A stretch of DNA of 64,000 nucleotides from Tenebrio molitor. Taxonomy: Eukaryota; Arthropoda; Insecta; Coleoptera; Tenebrionidae. Every line of letters begins with the position of its first letter. Position 1 is the first letter of the stretch. Of this stretch, positions 37,771 through 50,100 are shown one piece after another. The notes beneath the pieces were generated by a model that was not told the origin of the DNA, made no database searches, and saw nothing but the letters and a program-made list of their open reading frames with translations. Where the stretch lies: assembly GCF_963966145.1 (NCBI RefSeq), contig NC_091055.1, positions 11,346,001 through 11,410,000 on the forward strand, in the 5' to 3' direction. The position numbers were made by a program, and so were the translations under genes.

Positions 37771-40700
37771 CAACTTCCTAACCTCACTTTCTCGCCTTCA
37801 TGTTTTCTTGCTGTCAACATGTTGCTACCATTTAATAACATAAATAATTATACATATAAAATAAATTCTTTTTAAATGTAGATATACTCGTATATTTTCA
37901 ATAAAAGTCCTACCTTTTTCCCTTTTGTTTTTTAAATTTTAATAGACTCTTATGGGTGCAGTTGAGTCAGCGACATTTGCGAGGGAGACTCGATAAGAAA
38001 TTTTCTCTCGTGAAGGTTTTAATGTGGTTCAACACGATCCGTATTCGTAATTCAAAGAGTCAAAGTTGTAGATTCGTATATGTAAGATTTTCTGTGTACG
38101 GAAATATTTTTGTTGGTTTGGCGTTTGGCGGTTGGGAAAATAACTTGAAGTTTCGTCAAAAGGGGTTTGACTTTGGTGACTGGTGGTCTACAACGGGTAA
38201 GAGTTTGTGCGTAGTGTGTTTCAAAACCACCTGTGTAAGTTGGAACTTGCAAGTTAGTTTGGGCTCAAATTTCAATATTGTAGAATTTCGCAGCGTTGTT
38301 GTGTTTACCTGTAAGTATCCAAGAACTGGGTGTTCGTAGATAAATTTTAGTTATGTGATATAGTGTTTCGAGGAAAGCTAGTGTAAGTATCATCGATGTG
38401 GAAAATTCGTTCTGAAATAAGTTACAGAGTTTTAGAAGTGATAATTAACGTATATAAATTTAAAACTTTGAAACTAAAACGCATAAAGTTGACAGAAGAA
38501 GCCGCAAGGAAAATATTAAGTTGTTTGCCGACGTAAACTTCTTCGACTTGAAAAATGTGGATTTGCCAGAGATCTGTTGTAATCACTGATAGGAGTATTA
38601 ATATTTAGGCAACAGCAGGAAAAGCTCCATTAACAATTATCACCGAGTTATAGGTCGGCACGACAGGAAAATTTCTATTCTAAACACGCAATATGCCCAT
38701 CAATACGATCTTATTTTAGCTGATGTCTTCTCTACCGGGTCGGAGTCGACTACACCACACTAGGGCAAGGGCTTTGAACAACTTCTTTCAGTATGATTCA
38801 TTGTTAACAGAAACATTCCTCGGCGGGGAACATCGTTAATGGCAAAAACAGACAATGCTTCACCAGATATATAGACAAACAATGCATTCAACCTCTCTTA
38901 AATAATCCAACCGGAATCTAAGAAAAATTCCTTCATAATTTGCAACTACTCGTAGCTATGTGAGCAAGAATTTTCTTATCATGCTTATTAAAATTTAAAA
39001 AACTGAGAAGCTTCCTCATAAAATAAGCTCGGAATTTTATTGTCATTTGCTTCTAATACTGAACATTCCATCTCGAACAGGAGCTACGTAAAAATTGCGT
39101 CCGAGCCTTCGGAATTATTTTTTAAATTACCGAGCTGATCCATCTCACCGTAAATTTCTCGAATAGTCAGATTATTTCCGGGCGATAAGCTTTAATTAAG
39201 CTACACAATAACATCTAACTTAGGTAAATAAGGCATTAAGGACTGTCCAGTATTCCTGAATGATCCGAAGGCAACCCGGCGGGGGTTTTGCGGACCCCCA
39301 CAACAGAAGAGCTTAGTGAAGCGCGCGCGAGCTCTCCTATGTATGCTAAACAGATACTTTGGAAACCCACACGCGCTCACGATATATTACAGCGATTCTC
39401 AAACATCGCCCACTTAGCTGCCGTCGACACAACATAATACATTACATAATTTTCGCCATCTTGGGGTCGCACACGCCAAAAATGCTAATTTATATTGTTC
39501 CATCGACGCTCAAAATTTTCATACCTCCACGATCGAATCGACCCATCGTTGAGGTCACTCCGTTTCGGCGTCTTCCACTTGTCGTCACTTCCGAGGCGAG
39601 AAAAATTGTTTTCGATGGATATCGACGCCACCAGGCCTAGATCCTGGTAACAGTTTCGCAGCCGCTGCCCTCGCGAATATACCTTCTTTTGCATGCCGAC
39701 CATTTCCCGAACTTCACCATACCACACTATATAAGAATTGCGACAGTATATAATATTCTTAAAATGTCTCCATGCCCCTGAATCATTCACAATAATACTA
39801 TGTATAGATTCAACACCTCCATTTGTAGGGAAACTTGACTAACTTTACGTTTTCTATTTTTTCTCGTATCATTCTGCACTTCGAGTACTTGCGATTCTTG
39901 AAATGTAACCTGAATATATAATACAATATTTTTCCTGCATTTATCCCATTTACTTCAAGTCTATTCTTCTATTATTCCATCTTTCTAACGCCAGACATTA
40001 ATGACCCCTTATTTCTAATTTATCGACTCTTTACGCTGCTCAACGCTCACTCCGTACGGAAAATAAGCTCGTTTTATACTTTCCCACTTTACTTTCGGCA
40101 TCACTGCAAAAGCGAACTGGTAATTTGATGGTGCAAGTTGCGTCCTTGATTGCAATAATCGTATATTTCAACCGGATCTATTGATCTCCTTTTATTAAAT
40201 TTGTGCATGAACCATTGTTATCTCAAGAATTGGAACTAACGCATAGTTATGCAAATGATCTGTAAATTCAGAGTCTTCTATTAATTGGTGCGGAAGTCTT
40301 AGTGAATAAGCTATCTCTGAGCTTTACATCGCTGAAATAACTTGACCAAAATGGACAATAGAAACCTATCTAATTATTACAAAATTTGTTGCACTGCACC
40401 CAACTGTCTCACTAAATCTCTCAAACAAACAAACAACAAACAATATCTCTTGACTATTGACTCGACAACGATTTTAATTTGTTCACGCAAACTCTCCTCA
40501 TTTGTCTGTAATTTTGTCAACAGTCAACAACCAAAATGACACTATTGTAAAGTTTTATGTGTCCTTCCATAAAAACAACATTATATCACACAAGTAGTCG
40601 CCAACATATGCACGACTGTCTTTCAGAACTTTCTGTTTTGTGGAAAAGCTTTTACAGTTTATGATGACAATATACTTATATTTTATTTAGAGCAAAGCAC

Positions 40701-41396
40701 TGTGATAAAAGTAAACGTAGTTTCTTTAAGTCCCGGTACGTTTCATTACTAACGCTGCTAAAATATTTCAGTAACCCTCCTTCTTTTTTATTATTGTTTT
40801 ATAATACATTAATTCCTGGCCATGGATCCGTCATAAAGTGACACTGACATAAAACCCATTTTAAACGTGGAAAAAACCGCATAAATCTGAATTTTTAGGA
40901 CTACAAGAAACACTATGAAGTCATAAAAATGTTCAATAAAACATTTTTATCTCCAGGATAACGTTTCAACCGGTTCAATAAAACAAATTTTCGACCCTCG
41001 ACGTTTCGCAATTTATTGAGGTCTCATCAGGAAAATTTCAGTGAATAGATTTTTTCCTCTTGCCGCTGCATTTTCTCTACAACAAACTCTTCATATTTGG
41101 ACCCAAATGAACTAAAAATTTTTGAATGAGAGTTGAATTAGTTTTCTCTTGTAAACATGTAATTCGTGACTGGTGACAATAGTACATGATTATGACCTAT
41201 TGGAATATGTAGCATACGGTTAGCAAGCTGCCGAGTGGCTCGCCTCTTCCAGTGAATAATTTAGATCTTTGGTTTTGTATTTGCGAAAGTTCACACCCCA
41301 AACCGACACCAGCGACGTACATTTGTGTTAAATAATTTTAATTTTTTCTTCCATTTTATCCTGACCTGTCTACAATACAGATGTGAGAATAGTACG
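37771..41396. other. Gene-poor region; possible unassigned transcription start near 37.9-38.3 kb
   Basis: Contains a 127-codon open frame at 37956-38339 (+) with no recognised domain. GTAAGT near 38310 would be a good splice donor, so a non-coding first exon is possible but unproven. A G+C-richer stretch lies at 39240-39640. Near 41003-41030 is a hammerhead-like motif (see findings). Confidence 0.3.
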
Positions 41397-41569
41397 TACA
41401 AAGTGATCAAAAAGAAAACAAACCAGAGCAGGCGTTGCAAATTATCGGTCCCGTCGTAGCGGAATCCTTTGCAAATAAGCGTTCAATGCATGGGCGTAGA
41501 CAATTCGTGGTCTCAAACGCTACTTTATAATAAATCATACTTCATGATTTTAGACGTTGGAATATCCCG

Positions 41570-41636
41570 CCACCCGGCGGCACGGCAATTTTGCCGGAGT
41601 AGATACACTATTACGGATATTATCAAGTAATAGTGC
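41570..41636 (-). mobile_element. Orphan GC-rich hairpin, probable 3'-end fragment of the R2-like LINE
   Basis: A 67-bp segment beginning CCACCCGGCGGCACGGC on the plus strand, with the palindromes CGGCAATTTTGCCG and CACTATTAC...GTAATAGTG. It matches 56457-56526 almost base for base. There it sits just past the reading-frame remains of a minus-strand LINE, where the 3' UTR end should be. It is absent from the sister copy of the surrounding element at 61695-62308. I infer an extremely 5'-truncated LINE insertion. Confidence 0.65.
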
Positions 41637-41984
41637 ATATTATTATATTATCTGATAATGGAGAAAATTTATAAAATAAAGAAGAGCAACATTTTACATT
41701 CGTAAGAATGGGTAATTTACCGGCTTTATTGCCAAAAGTGAGGTCACTGGTAAGCAGATTTTTCGGTGAAATGTCAAAGAACCGTCAGTTTTAAAACAAC
41801 GATGTTGATATTAACCTTGAAAAAAGTTTTCGATTTTCGCAAAGTTTACGGACGTTTCCTGTAATTGAAAGCAACAATTATCCCAGCATAAGTGGTAAAA
41901 TGAGTTTTACCATCGAAGATAAAGCATTAATTATTATTAATAATAATTAATTGATAATTCATTAATAGAGGACTCCTGGCCTGG

Positions 41985-43665
41985 CAGCGATAGTGAGCAG
42001 ACGTGTCTAGTAAAAAGTGCAGAGATTACTGACGTAAACGGGGACGAGCGGGTAAGGGGTGATAAGTAGAAGGCAGCGGGCAAGAAATAGAAGGCATGCC
42101 GAAATCGCCGAAAGTAAGGAAAGAAAGCAACAAGGGAGACAGAGAAGAGGGAAGGACGTCTGTAGAAGGCACGAACTCAAGAACGGGAAGATCCCCAAGT
42201 AGAAGCGAGAAGGAAATAAAAGCAAGGAAATGGATAATGAAATGAAAACCATGATTAGAGAGATAGAATGAAAACACTTTAAGGAGAACACACCAATAAA
42301 GTTGCGCACTAGACGGAATACGTCAGTCGAGTTCATTTTTTAAATTTAGAGTTAGGAAGGTATGAACCGTTGACCGGCCATGCTGCGTCAGTGGCGTACG
42401 TTAGTACTCTTTTGTGATTTGCATTGGCAGTATTCGTTTCGTTGTGTTTCGTGATTTTTGGGTTGAATAAATTATAATAATTCAAATAAAAGCGTATTTA
42501 CTAAACCCCCATTTCAGAACGCTAATAACACGTCACTGGACAAAACATCAGTGACAGATTTGGATGACTCAACGTGTTCTCCTTAAAGTGTTTCCACTCT
42601 AAGAGAGGATACGGCGAGAATAAGAGAGGAGAACAAAGTACTAAGAAAGGAATTAGCGGCAGTGAGAAAGGAGAATGGGGAGTTAAGGAAAGAAATAGCG
42701 GCAGTGAGAAGAAAAAAAAATGGCGGGTGGGGAAGGCAGATTGGATGAAAAGGATGAAAAAGATAGAGGAAAAGCATACACAGAGAAAAGAAGGAGAGGA
42801 AGAATAATGTTATAATAACTGGAATAAGGAGAATAAGAGGAAATATAGAGAGGGGGGTGCAAGAATAGTGAACGTAAAGGAAGCATTCAAAATAAATAAA
42901 GATAAGATGATGCTGGCAAAAATAGAAAGTTGGGAGCAGAAGAAAAACATTATACTAAATAAGAGTAACTTGAAGGAAAGAAAAGGTAAGAGAATGTACT
43001 CGTATATAGATGACGATTTGACAAACGAAGAAAGGAAAATACAAAAGAAGTTAAGAGAGATGGATAGAGAAGAGAAAGATAGAGGAAAAAGACTGAAAAT
43101 AGAATACAGGAAGATACAGCTAAACGGGGAATGGTTTATATGGGATGAGGGAGAGGACAAATTGAAAAAAATTTTTAGAAGAAGGAGAGAAGAGGAGAAG
43201 ACGACTCGGCGAGGAAAAGTTCAAGAGAAGGTGAATAAAAAGGTAGATGGACAAAGAAAACGGAAAACGGAAAAGAAGTACAAAGGGGAACACAAGAGAA
43301 AAGATAGGAAAGAGAGGGGAGAAGCAAAAGTGAGAGTACTATACAGGAACGTAGCGGGATTAAATAAAAAAGGAGAAGAATTTTGGGACTACGTCAGATA
43401 ATTCGAGATAGTGAATCTGGTAAAAACATGGGTTGAAGAACGGAGCTGGAAAAAAAATTGAAAAGTCGCTACCGAAAGAGTACAAATGGGAAGGTCAAGG
43501 GGCAAAAAGAGAAAAGAAAAAGGGAAGAGCTACCGGTGGAATAACAATAGGAGTGAAATTGGGTTTTAATGAAAAGCGACAAGAAAAGAAAGAAGAAGAA
43601 GGATGCATGGAAAGAAAAGTTTAGATAGGTAATAAATGGTGGAAAATAATGACAATTAATTAATA
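41985..43665 (+). mobile_element. APE-type LINE, 5' half (ORF1 and start of endonuclease), degenerate
   Basis: A + strand LINE fragment nested in the family B element. A purine-rich leader is followed by Lys/Glu-rich coiled-coil reading frames (around 42590-42807 and 42868-43401), typical of ORF1. These run straight into an endonuclease beginning RVLYRNVAGLNKKGEEFWDYV (43335-43399). After a stop, EN-like sequence continues as TWVEERSWKK-type text and a frame to 43624. Stops and frame changes show it is dead. The endonuclease core and reverse transcriptase are missing, so it is 3'-truncated, which is unusual for a LINE. It is split by a TTAA element at 42280-42586. The clade is not resolved. 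Confidence 0.78.
42280..42586. mobile_element. piggyBac-like TTAA miniature element
   Basis: Ends GGAGAACAC and its inverse GTGTTCTCC directly abut TTAA on both sides (42280-42283 and 42583-42586). The symmetry extends outward, so the full inverted end reads AAACACTTTAAGGAGAACAC. It interrupts the Lys/Glu-rich frame of the surrounding LINE. TTAA duplication is the hallmark of piggyBac elements; the assignment rests on the ends only. Confidence 0.75.
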
Positions 43666-43799
43666 CTATATTTTTTGAGAGGTAGGCAACCAACAAAACA
43701 ACTGTGTATAGCAAGTGTGTACGATAAGCTAAGACAAACGTTTCGATAAAACAAAAGATGAGGTAGCACTCTTGATTTTTTCTTGTTGATCACTCTGTA

Positions 43800-46304
43800 T
43801 AGTGAGTCTGGAAAAATGTCGTTATATTGTTAGTCTATTAATAAATCATATTGTACCAGAAATTGGGGCACGTGACGCACGTCTCGTTTACTCTAGGGAT
43901 TAAATAAAGTTGTACTCTAAGAACTCAGGTATTATTTAGGTTGTATGAGGAGGTGTATTTGGAGTTTTATTTCTTTTAGACGGTCCTGGTGAAGAGCTGG
44001 TTTGCACGAGTATCTGTTAATTTATGATGGGTAGGAAATCATTTTACAAATCGAGGGTGCATTGTAAGTAAACGAACAATTATGAGGGGTAGGAATTTTA
44101 TTAGTGCAATATAACGAAATTTTTTCAGGTTGACTGTAAGTGTTGTAAATTGATTGTTCACGGAGAGGAAGAGAGAGAGAAAAAAGAGTTCCGGTGTAAA
44201 TGCCGAAATTATTCGGTGTGCTTTAAAATAAATTAAAGGATATGATTACGTGGGGGTGAATGGCGTCAATTTGGGTAAGTTACCCCATGATTATGTAGGC
44301 CATCTTATTAGGAATGGAATTCGTTTTAGCTCCAGGTAAGCATCACCTTACAAGTAAAACGATATGAGATAAAAGTCGGGATAACCTATACCGAGTGTGC
44401 TTTCTCATTGTCTTGTGACTATTAAGCACTAATCGACGCGTCCTCGGTTCTATTGTTTAAAATCAACTCGAGCGCAACATCATTAAAACGGGAAGCTTAT
44501 TCAGGAACATGGTGTCTCTTTATCTCGGGCGAATTTTTCGACTCGCCATGCCAAGAGAACAGCAACTTCAATATTGCATAAATAAATGAAATTCCAAATG
44601 AAATTTTTTCTCCTATATTACATGGTTTTCGTGACGAAAATTACGGAAAGTTCAGCTAAATCATAAATATCCAACTAGAACCGGCAAGGGATAAAGTAAT
44701 AAACAAATTTACAGAAGGAAAGTCTAATAAATGCCAGGCAAAATTCGGTTATTCAAACGCAACGACATAATTTATGAATAAGTTAATTATTTCAAACTGC
44801 CACACGGTCTAATTAAAAAGAATTTCGCCGAGAGTACTTGATTGCGGTACCCAATCGGTTTTCCTTCGACCATCTCTCGTTCACCGCACTCGCGGTGCAC
44901 GTGAACTATATTTATAACAATTTACATAATTCCACATTAAATTGCAAATGCTGTGCAGGAGTGCAATGAGTCGAACGAAATTATCGAAGATCACATCGAG
45001 GGTAAACATGTTTCGCACGTTTAATACCGGAATCAGCTTCCTCGCACAATCAAAGTCAAAACGAGTCGGCTGGTGATAAATACATTTTTGTCAACGTTAC
45101 AAATTTAACGCGACCTATAAAATTTACATTCATCATCGCGCCGAACGAAAAGCATAAATAAGCTCGACCAGAAATTTTACGTTATTCAAATACGTCAAAG
45201 TGGAATTTACTGCCTTCCTTTACACAGGAGAAATCAAAATTTGATCATATTAATTTGTTTAAAGTAATTAAAACGGCACGGCTAAAAGTTATAACGTTTC
45301 CGCTAATCAACGAGCAGACTTTTTCACCGTTCGAATGAAAACTTTCAAATCCACGGAGAAAAAGTCAAAGATTGAATTATCTTTGTTTCAGCGTTCTGTT
45401 CATTTTAATGATTCATTATTAATGAGTGTTAGTTTTAAAGAGATCCTTTGAGTTTGACAAATATGGTAAATAATTAAAGTTGCAATTTGTTTTTTGTTTG
45501 ATCAGTTTTATGAGCAAACATATTGCTCCACTTAAGCTTCGTATCTCAACCATTAAGATACAGTATAAGTATATTAATTTAATAATTAAAGGCAGAACCT
45601 GAATGTGTCACATTATTCGACTAATTCAGGGCTTTCTAAAATTATGTGGGTCGCAGAAATCTAATTAAATTACTTAATGTAAATATTTGAATAAGTACCG
45701 CGTTGATGGTAGATATGTAGTAGGTTAACATCATCATGTGAGTGTGTTTAATTGTTAGAATGTGAGGATGTGGAGATTCTTTATTTATCTTTAAACATAC
45801 AAAACCCTTTCTAAGCACCGCTTCTCAAGCTTCCCGTGACACACTAGATTATGTTTTCAGTCAAAATTCATCAAGCAAATTATTAAGCAGCAAGTAACGC
45901 AGAAAGGTAATTAAAAAATGATATCCAAATAACAATACCGACCCGCCTTTGTTGTAGAGCGTAAACAGCTTTTATGAACTGACAAGGATGCAGCGTCTTC
46001 TAATCGACCACGAGTTCCACAGCCCTTGTGTAGTCAGTCATTCATTATTTGCTAAACGAATTTAATATGAGTTCGCAAATAATTTAAATCCCTCATACAC
46101 GAGCCTCGTACTGGCAAAATCTCAAATTTAATATGCCAAAAAACATTTTTATAGTTTCACGATTTTCTTCATGTAGTGTAAACAAAATTTCTATCTACAC
46201 TACGACAGCCTCGACATTGCAGTCGTTCTGTTTTACTGCCAATGTTTGTTGTATGTACTTTGTTTTCTGTCATTTCAAACTACATAAAACAGTAGATTAT
46301 ATCA
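43800..46304. other. Gene-poor region
   Basis: AT-rich sequence with no gene or repeat that I recognise. A short GA-rich run occurs near 44163-44185. Confidence 0.35.
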
Positions 46305-47030
46305 TTAAGAGTAGAAGTGAGTCTTTTAGTGCTAAGCCTAGAGAGTGAAGACCGAGACGAAGTCGAGGGCCAAGTACCAAAAGACTCTCAATGATTTACA
46401 GGGTGTCTTAAAATTATCGTATTCCGAGTTCGGGGCTTAGTAGGGACATCCTGTTGACTCAGTAAAAATGTAAAAAAAATGCTGTCACTTTGAAAAAAAT
46501 ATCAAAGTTGCCAATATTTGTTCAAAAGTACCTGATTAATATTCTAGCTATGTTGTACTTCCCTTTTGAACAAAAATTGGAAAAATAAAACTTTTATTTT
46601 TTCGAGATAAAGCTGTTTTTTCATTTATATTTTAATATTTTACATAATCATCCTCACCATATTTCAAAATGAATGTCAACCATTTATATTTTTTATTTGA
46701 AGAAAACATGATGAAAAGTTTGAACCTTCCGACCCATATATCTTTGTAAAGACCCGCCCTATATTTTTTATTTTATTTTTTCGAGATTCCTGAGATTTTT
46801 CACTACAAGACCCCCGACTTGGAATACGTTAATTTTGCGACACCCTGTATGTGTACTATTTTATTTTCAATTAATAATAAATTAGACAGGAACTAATTTA
46901 TTTTATTTTGCTGCAGGTACAGTAAATGACAGTTTTCAAACTTCAATACCTATTAGTAAAGTCTACTAAAGTCTAAAGTTTTTTTAATGTTGAACGACCA
47001 TCTTGCTATTTTTGATTTTGACATAATACA
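46305..47030. mobile_element. Repeat family A, copy 2, interrupted by a MITE
   Basis: The palindromic head at 46305-46394 (AGAGTAGAAGTGAGTCTTT, core 46353-46367) is followed by a nested MITE at 46397-46849. The family A body then resumes (TTTGCTGCAGGTACAGTAAA, AAGTCTACTAAAGTCTAAAG, CATCTTGCT). The distal part and outer ATCTTCAAGCGG end present in the other copies are missing. Confidence 0.78.
46397..46849. mobile_element. 453-bp CAGGGTGTC MITE inserted in family A copy 2
   Basis: The left end TACAGGGTGTCTTAAAATTA and the right-end inverse TACAGGGTGTCGCAAAATTA continue into CGTATTCC and GGGG. TA lies on both sides. The family A copies at 36.5 and 54.05 kb lack it, so they act as empty sites. 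Confidence 0.88.
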
Positions 47031-47059
47031 TAATAATTATTTGTGTATCAAGGCCAAAA

Positions 47060-47125
47060 ATTGCATCGCCCGAGTCTGGGTTTTCTAGCCGAGGCGCAGC
47101 CGAGGCTTGGAAAACAGGCGAGGAC
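47060..47125. repeat. Hairpin with GC-rich CGAG core
   Basis: CTGGGTTTTCTAGCC pairs with GGCTTGGAAAACAGG, around CGAGGCGCAGCCGAG at 47090-47104. It lies just beyond family A copy 2 but does not match the equivalent place in copies 1 and 3, so it is a separate element. Confidence 0.65.
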
Positions 47126-50100
47126 AAAAGGCACTTTTTGGTAGAGGTGCACATTAAATTTTTTGGGGACCGCACGAACTACAAAGCAAAAGACATCATT
47201 GGAAAAATTACAAAGTTATTTTGTATCTACTTTTTTCAAATAGATAAAATTATTATTAATACATATTAACAATTTTTTATCACCTAGCCAACAAAACGAG
47301 AAGTTTACTATTTGCAATACAATTACTTATTTACATAATTAATGGCGACAGGAGAATTATTGCAATTAACCCGACGGCGTATTAGACATTTATTCATCAT
47401 TTTCCCTGTTGTATGTATTAGAAATGTCTTCATCACTTTGGATGTTGCTGTCGATTTTATGAACGTTCAATTTCTTATTATGCACCAAATAAGCACCAGA
47501 GATAAACGATACAACACTTTTTCGGGTGGATTAAATACTTTGGTTAAATTTAACTGTAAAATATTCATTTGTTTTCAGTCGGATTACTCGCTTTTGTTGG
47601 TTTCGTTATTAACTTACTAAACAGACCAACAGATGGCGTCACGGTCAGCGTCCGAAAAAGTGCGTCCGAAAAAGTGCGTACGAAAAAGTGCGTGCGAAAA
47701 AGAGTTACTTTTCGTCCGCTTGGGAGTACGTAATTACCTTTTTCATTAAGGGTGCCTAAAAAATAAATTTCACGGGAATCTCAAGTTTCATTTCACAATT
47801 TATTATAAAACGATTGGTTCTTAATTTTCTCTACTTTTGAACGATCGGATTAGAATAATACTCTGATGTCTAAAAAACAAAAGATGTTTCCGTCCTCTTC
47901 TGGATTATCTAAAATTGATCTAATTTAAACTTTCGTTAATTACAAAATGTTTGTTTAAAGGAACAACACGAACTGCATCAAACGAAATGTAAGCTTCAAT
48001 CGAATAAACGGGAAGCTTTGAACAATAATAATAATTAATATTGTGTATGAAATTTAGATGTGATTACAAAAGGAAAGGTAGGAATCGTAGATGAAGACAA
48101 AGGGAACGAGTTTGAATAAAGCAGGATTAAATATTGTAAAACATATCTTTTTATAAAAACAGTGTAATCATATGTCTAAGATTTAAGATGTATTAAATAA
48201 TAAATGGTGAGTGTATGTTGCGTGGGTTTTTGGTGTAATGATATAATGTTATGAGTGGATAGTTGTGTGGCCAACTTGGCACTTGCACTTGCATCTACAA
48301 ATGACAAATTTCCAACAAATAAATACCTAAATACATATTTTAGCCCCAATAAAATTACTTCTAGCTAAGCTTCTATAACATCAGAAACCACAATGTAAAG
48401 TGCGGAAATGGTATTTCCGGTTTTACGGTTGATTTGATATGAAAAGTTCGGAATTGTGTATAGAATCTTTGTGGGAGGTAGATATTTCAAATTCTAACCC
48501 TTTTTACACTGTTTATATAATGTCTTCCTACTAGACTTTACTTCGGTAAACTTATGCCCGATCCAATTATAGATTGCAGTGTACACAAACCGCAATGCCA
48601 TTGTCTTCTATCCATTCACACAGGTCCGGATTAAATACTGTTAATACCTAGGTCACAAACACGTTATGCATGATCTTTAGCCGGATTCTGCCTAAATTAC
48701 GGCAAAATATTGGACACTAATTCCACATCAGCAGACCGAAAATCCTACCCCACTAACGACATCTGTCTTCAACAGTTCTGCGAGATGTGACTGTTACATG
48801 GTTCGTTTGTTTTCTTTCCATAATAATAACCCTGCAGATGTAAAATGAGCCAAATTATTACACGCAATACATTGTGATACATTTAGTTTTATTTGACGTT
48901 TGCGGTTTAATGCAATTGTTTAATAAAAAACAGTGTACGTGTTGTTCACCTGCCACACTGATGTCGAGTGTGATTTTGTGCCCATTATTTTAAATGAACA
49001 AAATAATGTTGTGCTACACAGTTTGTATTTTTATTTAAGAATAGCCGATTCAAATTAAATTTGAAATTAATAAATATATGAGCAAAATGTTTGTTGTATT
49101 TATTTTTGAAAATAGTAGTAGCGAGGGTTCGTGTTCTTGTTTGAGGTATTTCGTGATATTTATAATTGGACCGTCAAAATATCAGATACTTTAGATTAAC
49201 CTTTGTATTCTTTTCACGTATTGTCCATTTTTTAAACTGGTAATAAATCTGCGAAACAGGTACGTAGAGGTGTAACAAATTCCATTCACGTTGATATAAT
49301 TGACTATGACTTTGTGTTGAGAAATATGTCACACTGGAATGTTTTTAACGTTTCATACAAAATAATTAAATTTCGTATTAAAATTAGGAAATCTAGATCA
49401 AATGTTTTTTAGTAATGTAATTGTAAATGCGCTATGGCGGACAAGGAAGAGTCAACACGAGTCTCGAACTCTCCGCAATCCGCTCCTGTGTAGCGAACGG
49501 AGATGAAGTCATTCGAGAAGGTATTTTCCGGAAAATTTGAGAATGGGGCAGGATGTTATGAAAGGAAATCATTTCTGTTAGATAGTTTAAGTGTAAATTA
49601 TTATCAGTCAACAATGAAATTAGTGTGGCTATTGTTTTGGTAATGTCCTATAAATCGTCGAACCCACAGTCAGAAAATTCAGCATCCTAGAAGACTTTGG
49701 TAATATTTTTCCGAAAAATTGTTTACTTATAATTTTTTATCGGAGCTCAAAGTTGCACAAATGTTTCCATATGTGACACAAGTTTTTCGATGGTTCTGGT
49801 TGAAAAATCGAAAAATTAGCCCCAAAGGTATCTTATTTATACTTTCCTCTACAAGACTACGGAAAAATAAATAAAACATGTTATTTTTACTATCAATGCA
49901 AAGTACAATTTCTTGTCTGGATTTTTTTTTCGTATTTCTGTTAAAGCGCCATCCCCCTGTATCCTAACGTCAAGGGTTTAAAGTGCTCGTGGTCCACAGC
50001 AAACATGATATGTAATGGTAGTCAGGAATAAAAATTAATAAGGATAAATAAGAGTAGTTTCCAAAACAATTAAGGCAAACATTGCGAACTAGAAGATTGA

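Larger units (their letters stand above)
41397..43799. mobile_element. Family B TIR element, copy 1, carrying nested insertions
   Basis: Ends TACAAAGTGATCAAAAAG (41397) and the inverse of TACAGAGTGATCAACAAG (ending 43799), each with TA. A second copy in opposite orientation at 61695-62308 aligns along its whole 614 bp. Compared with that copy, this one contains about 67 bp of extra GC-rich hairpin sequence at 41570-41636 and a LINE segment from about 41985 to 43665. Without the inserts it would be roughly 0.7 kb. Non-autonomous; TA target suggests Tc1/mariner. Confidence 0.85.

Noticed and set aside
37956..38339. 127-codon open frame as a gene
   Set aside because: No domain recognised. The following GTAAGT makes an untranslated exon possible, but there is not enough evidence for a coding call.
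39270..39330. GC-rich GGGGG...CCCCC hairpin as a CGAG-core repeat
   Set aside because: It forms a simple hairpin but lacks the CGAG core and has no second copy in the window.
42007..42336. Minus-strand open frames opposite the LINE (42007-43160)
   Set aside because: Leu/Ser/Phe-rich antisense shadows of the purine-rich ORF1 strand.
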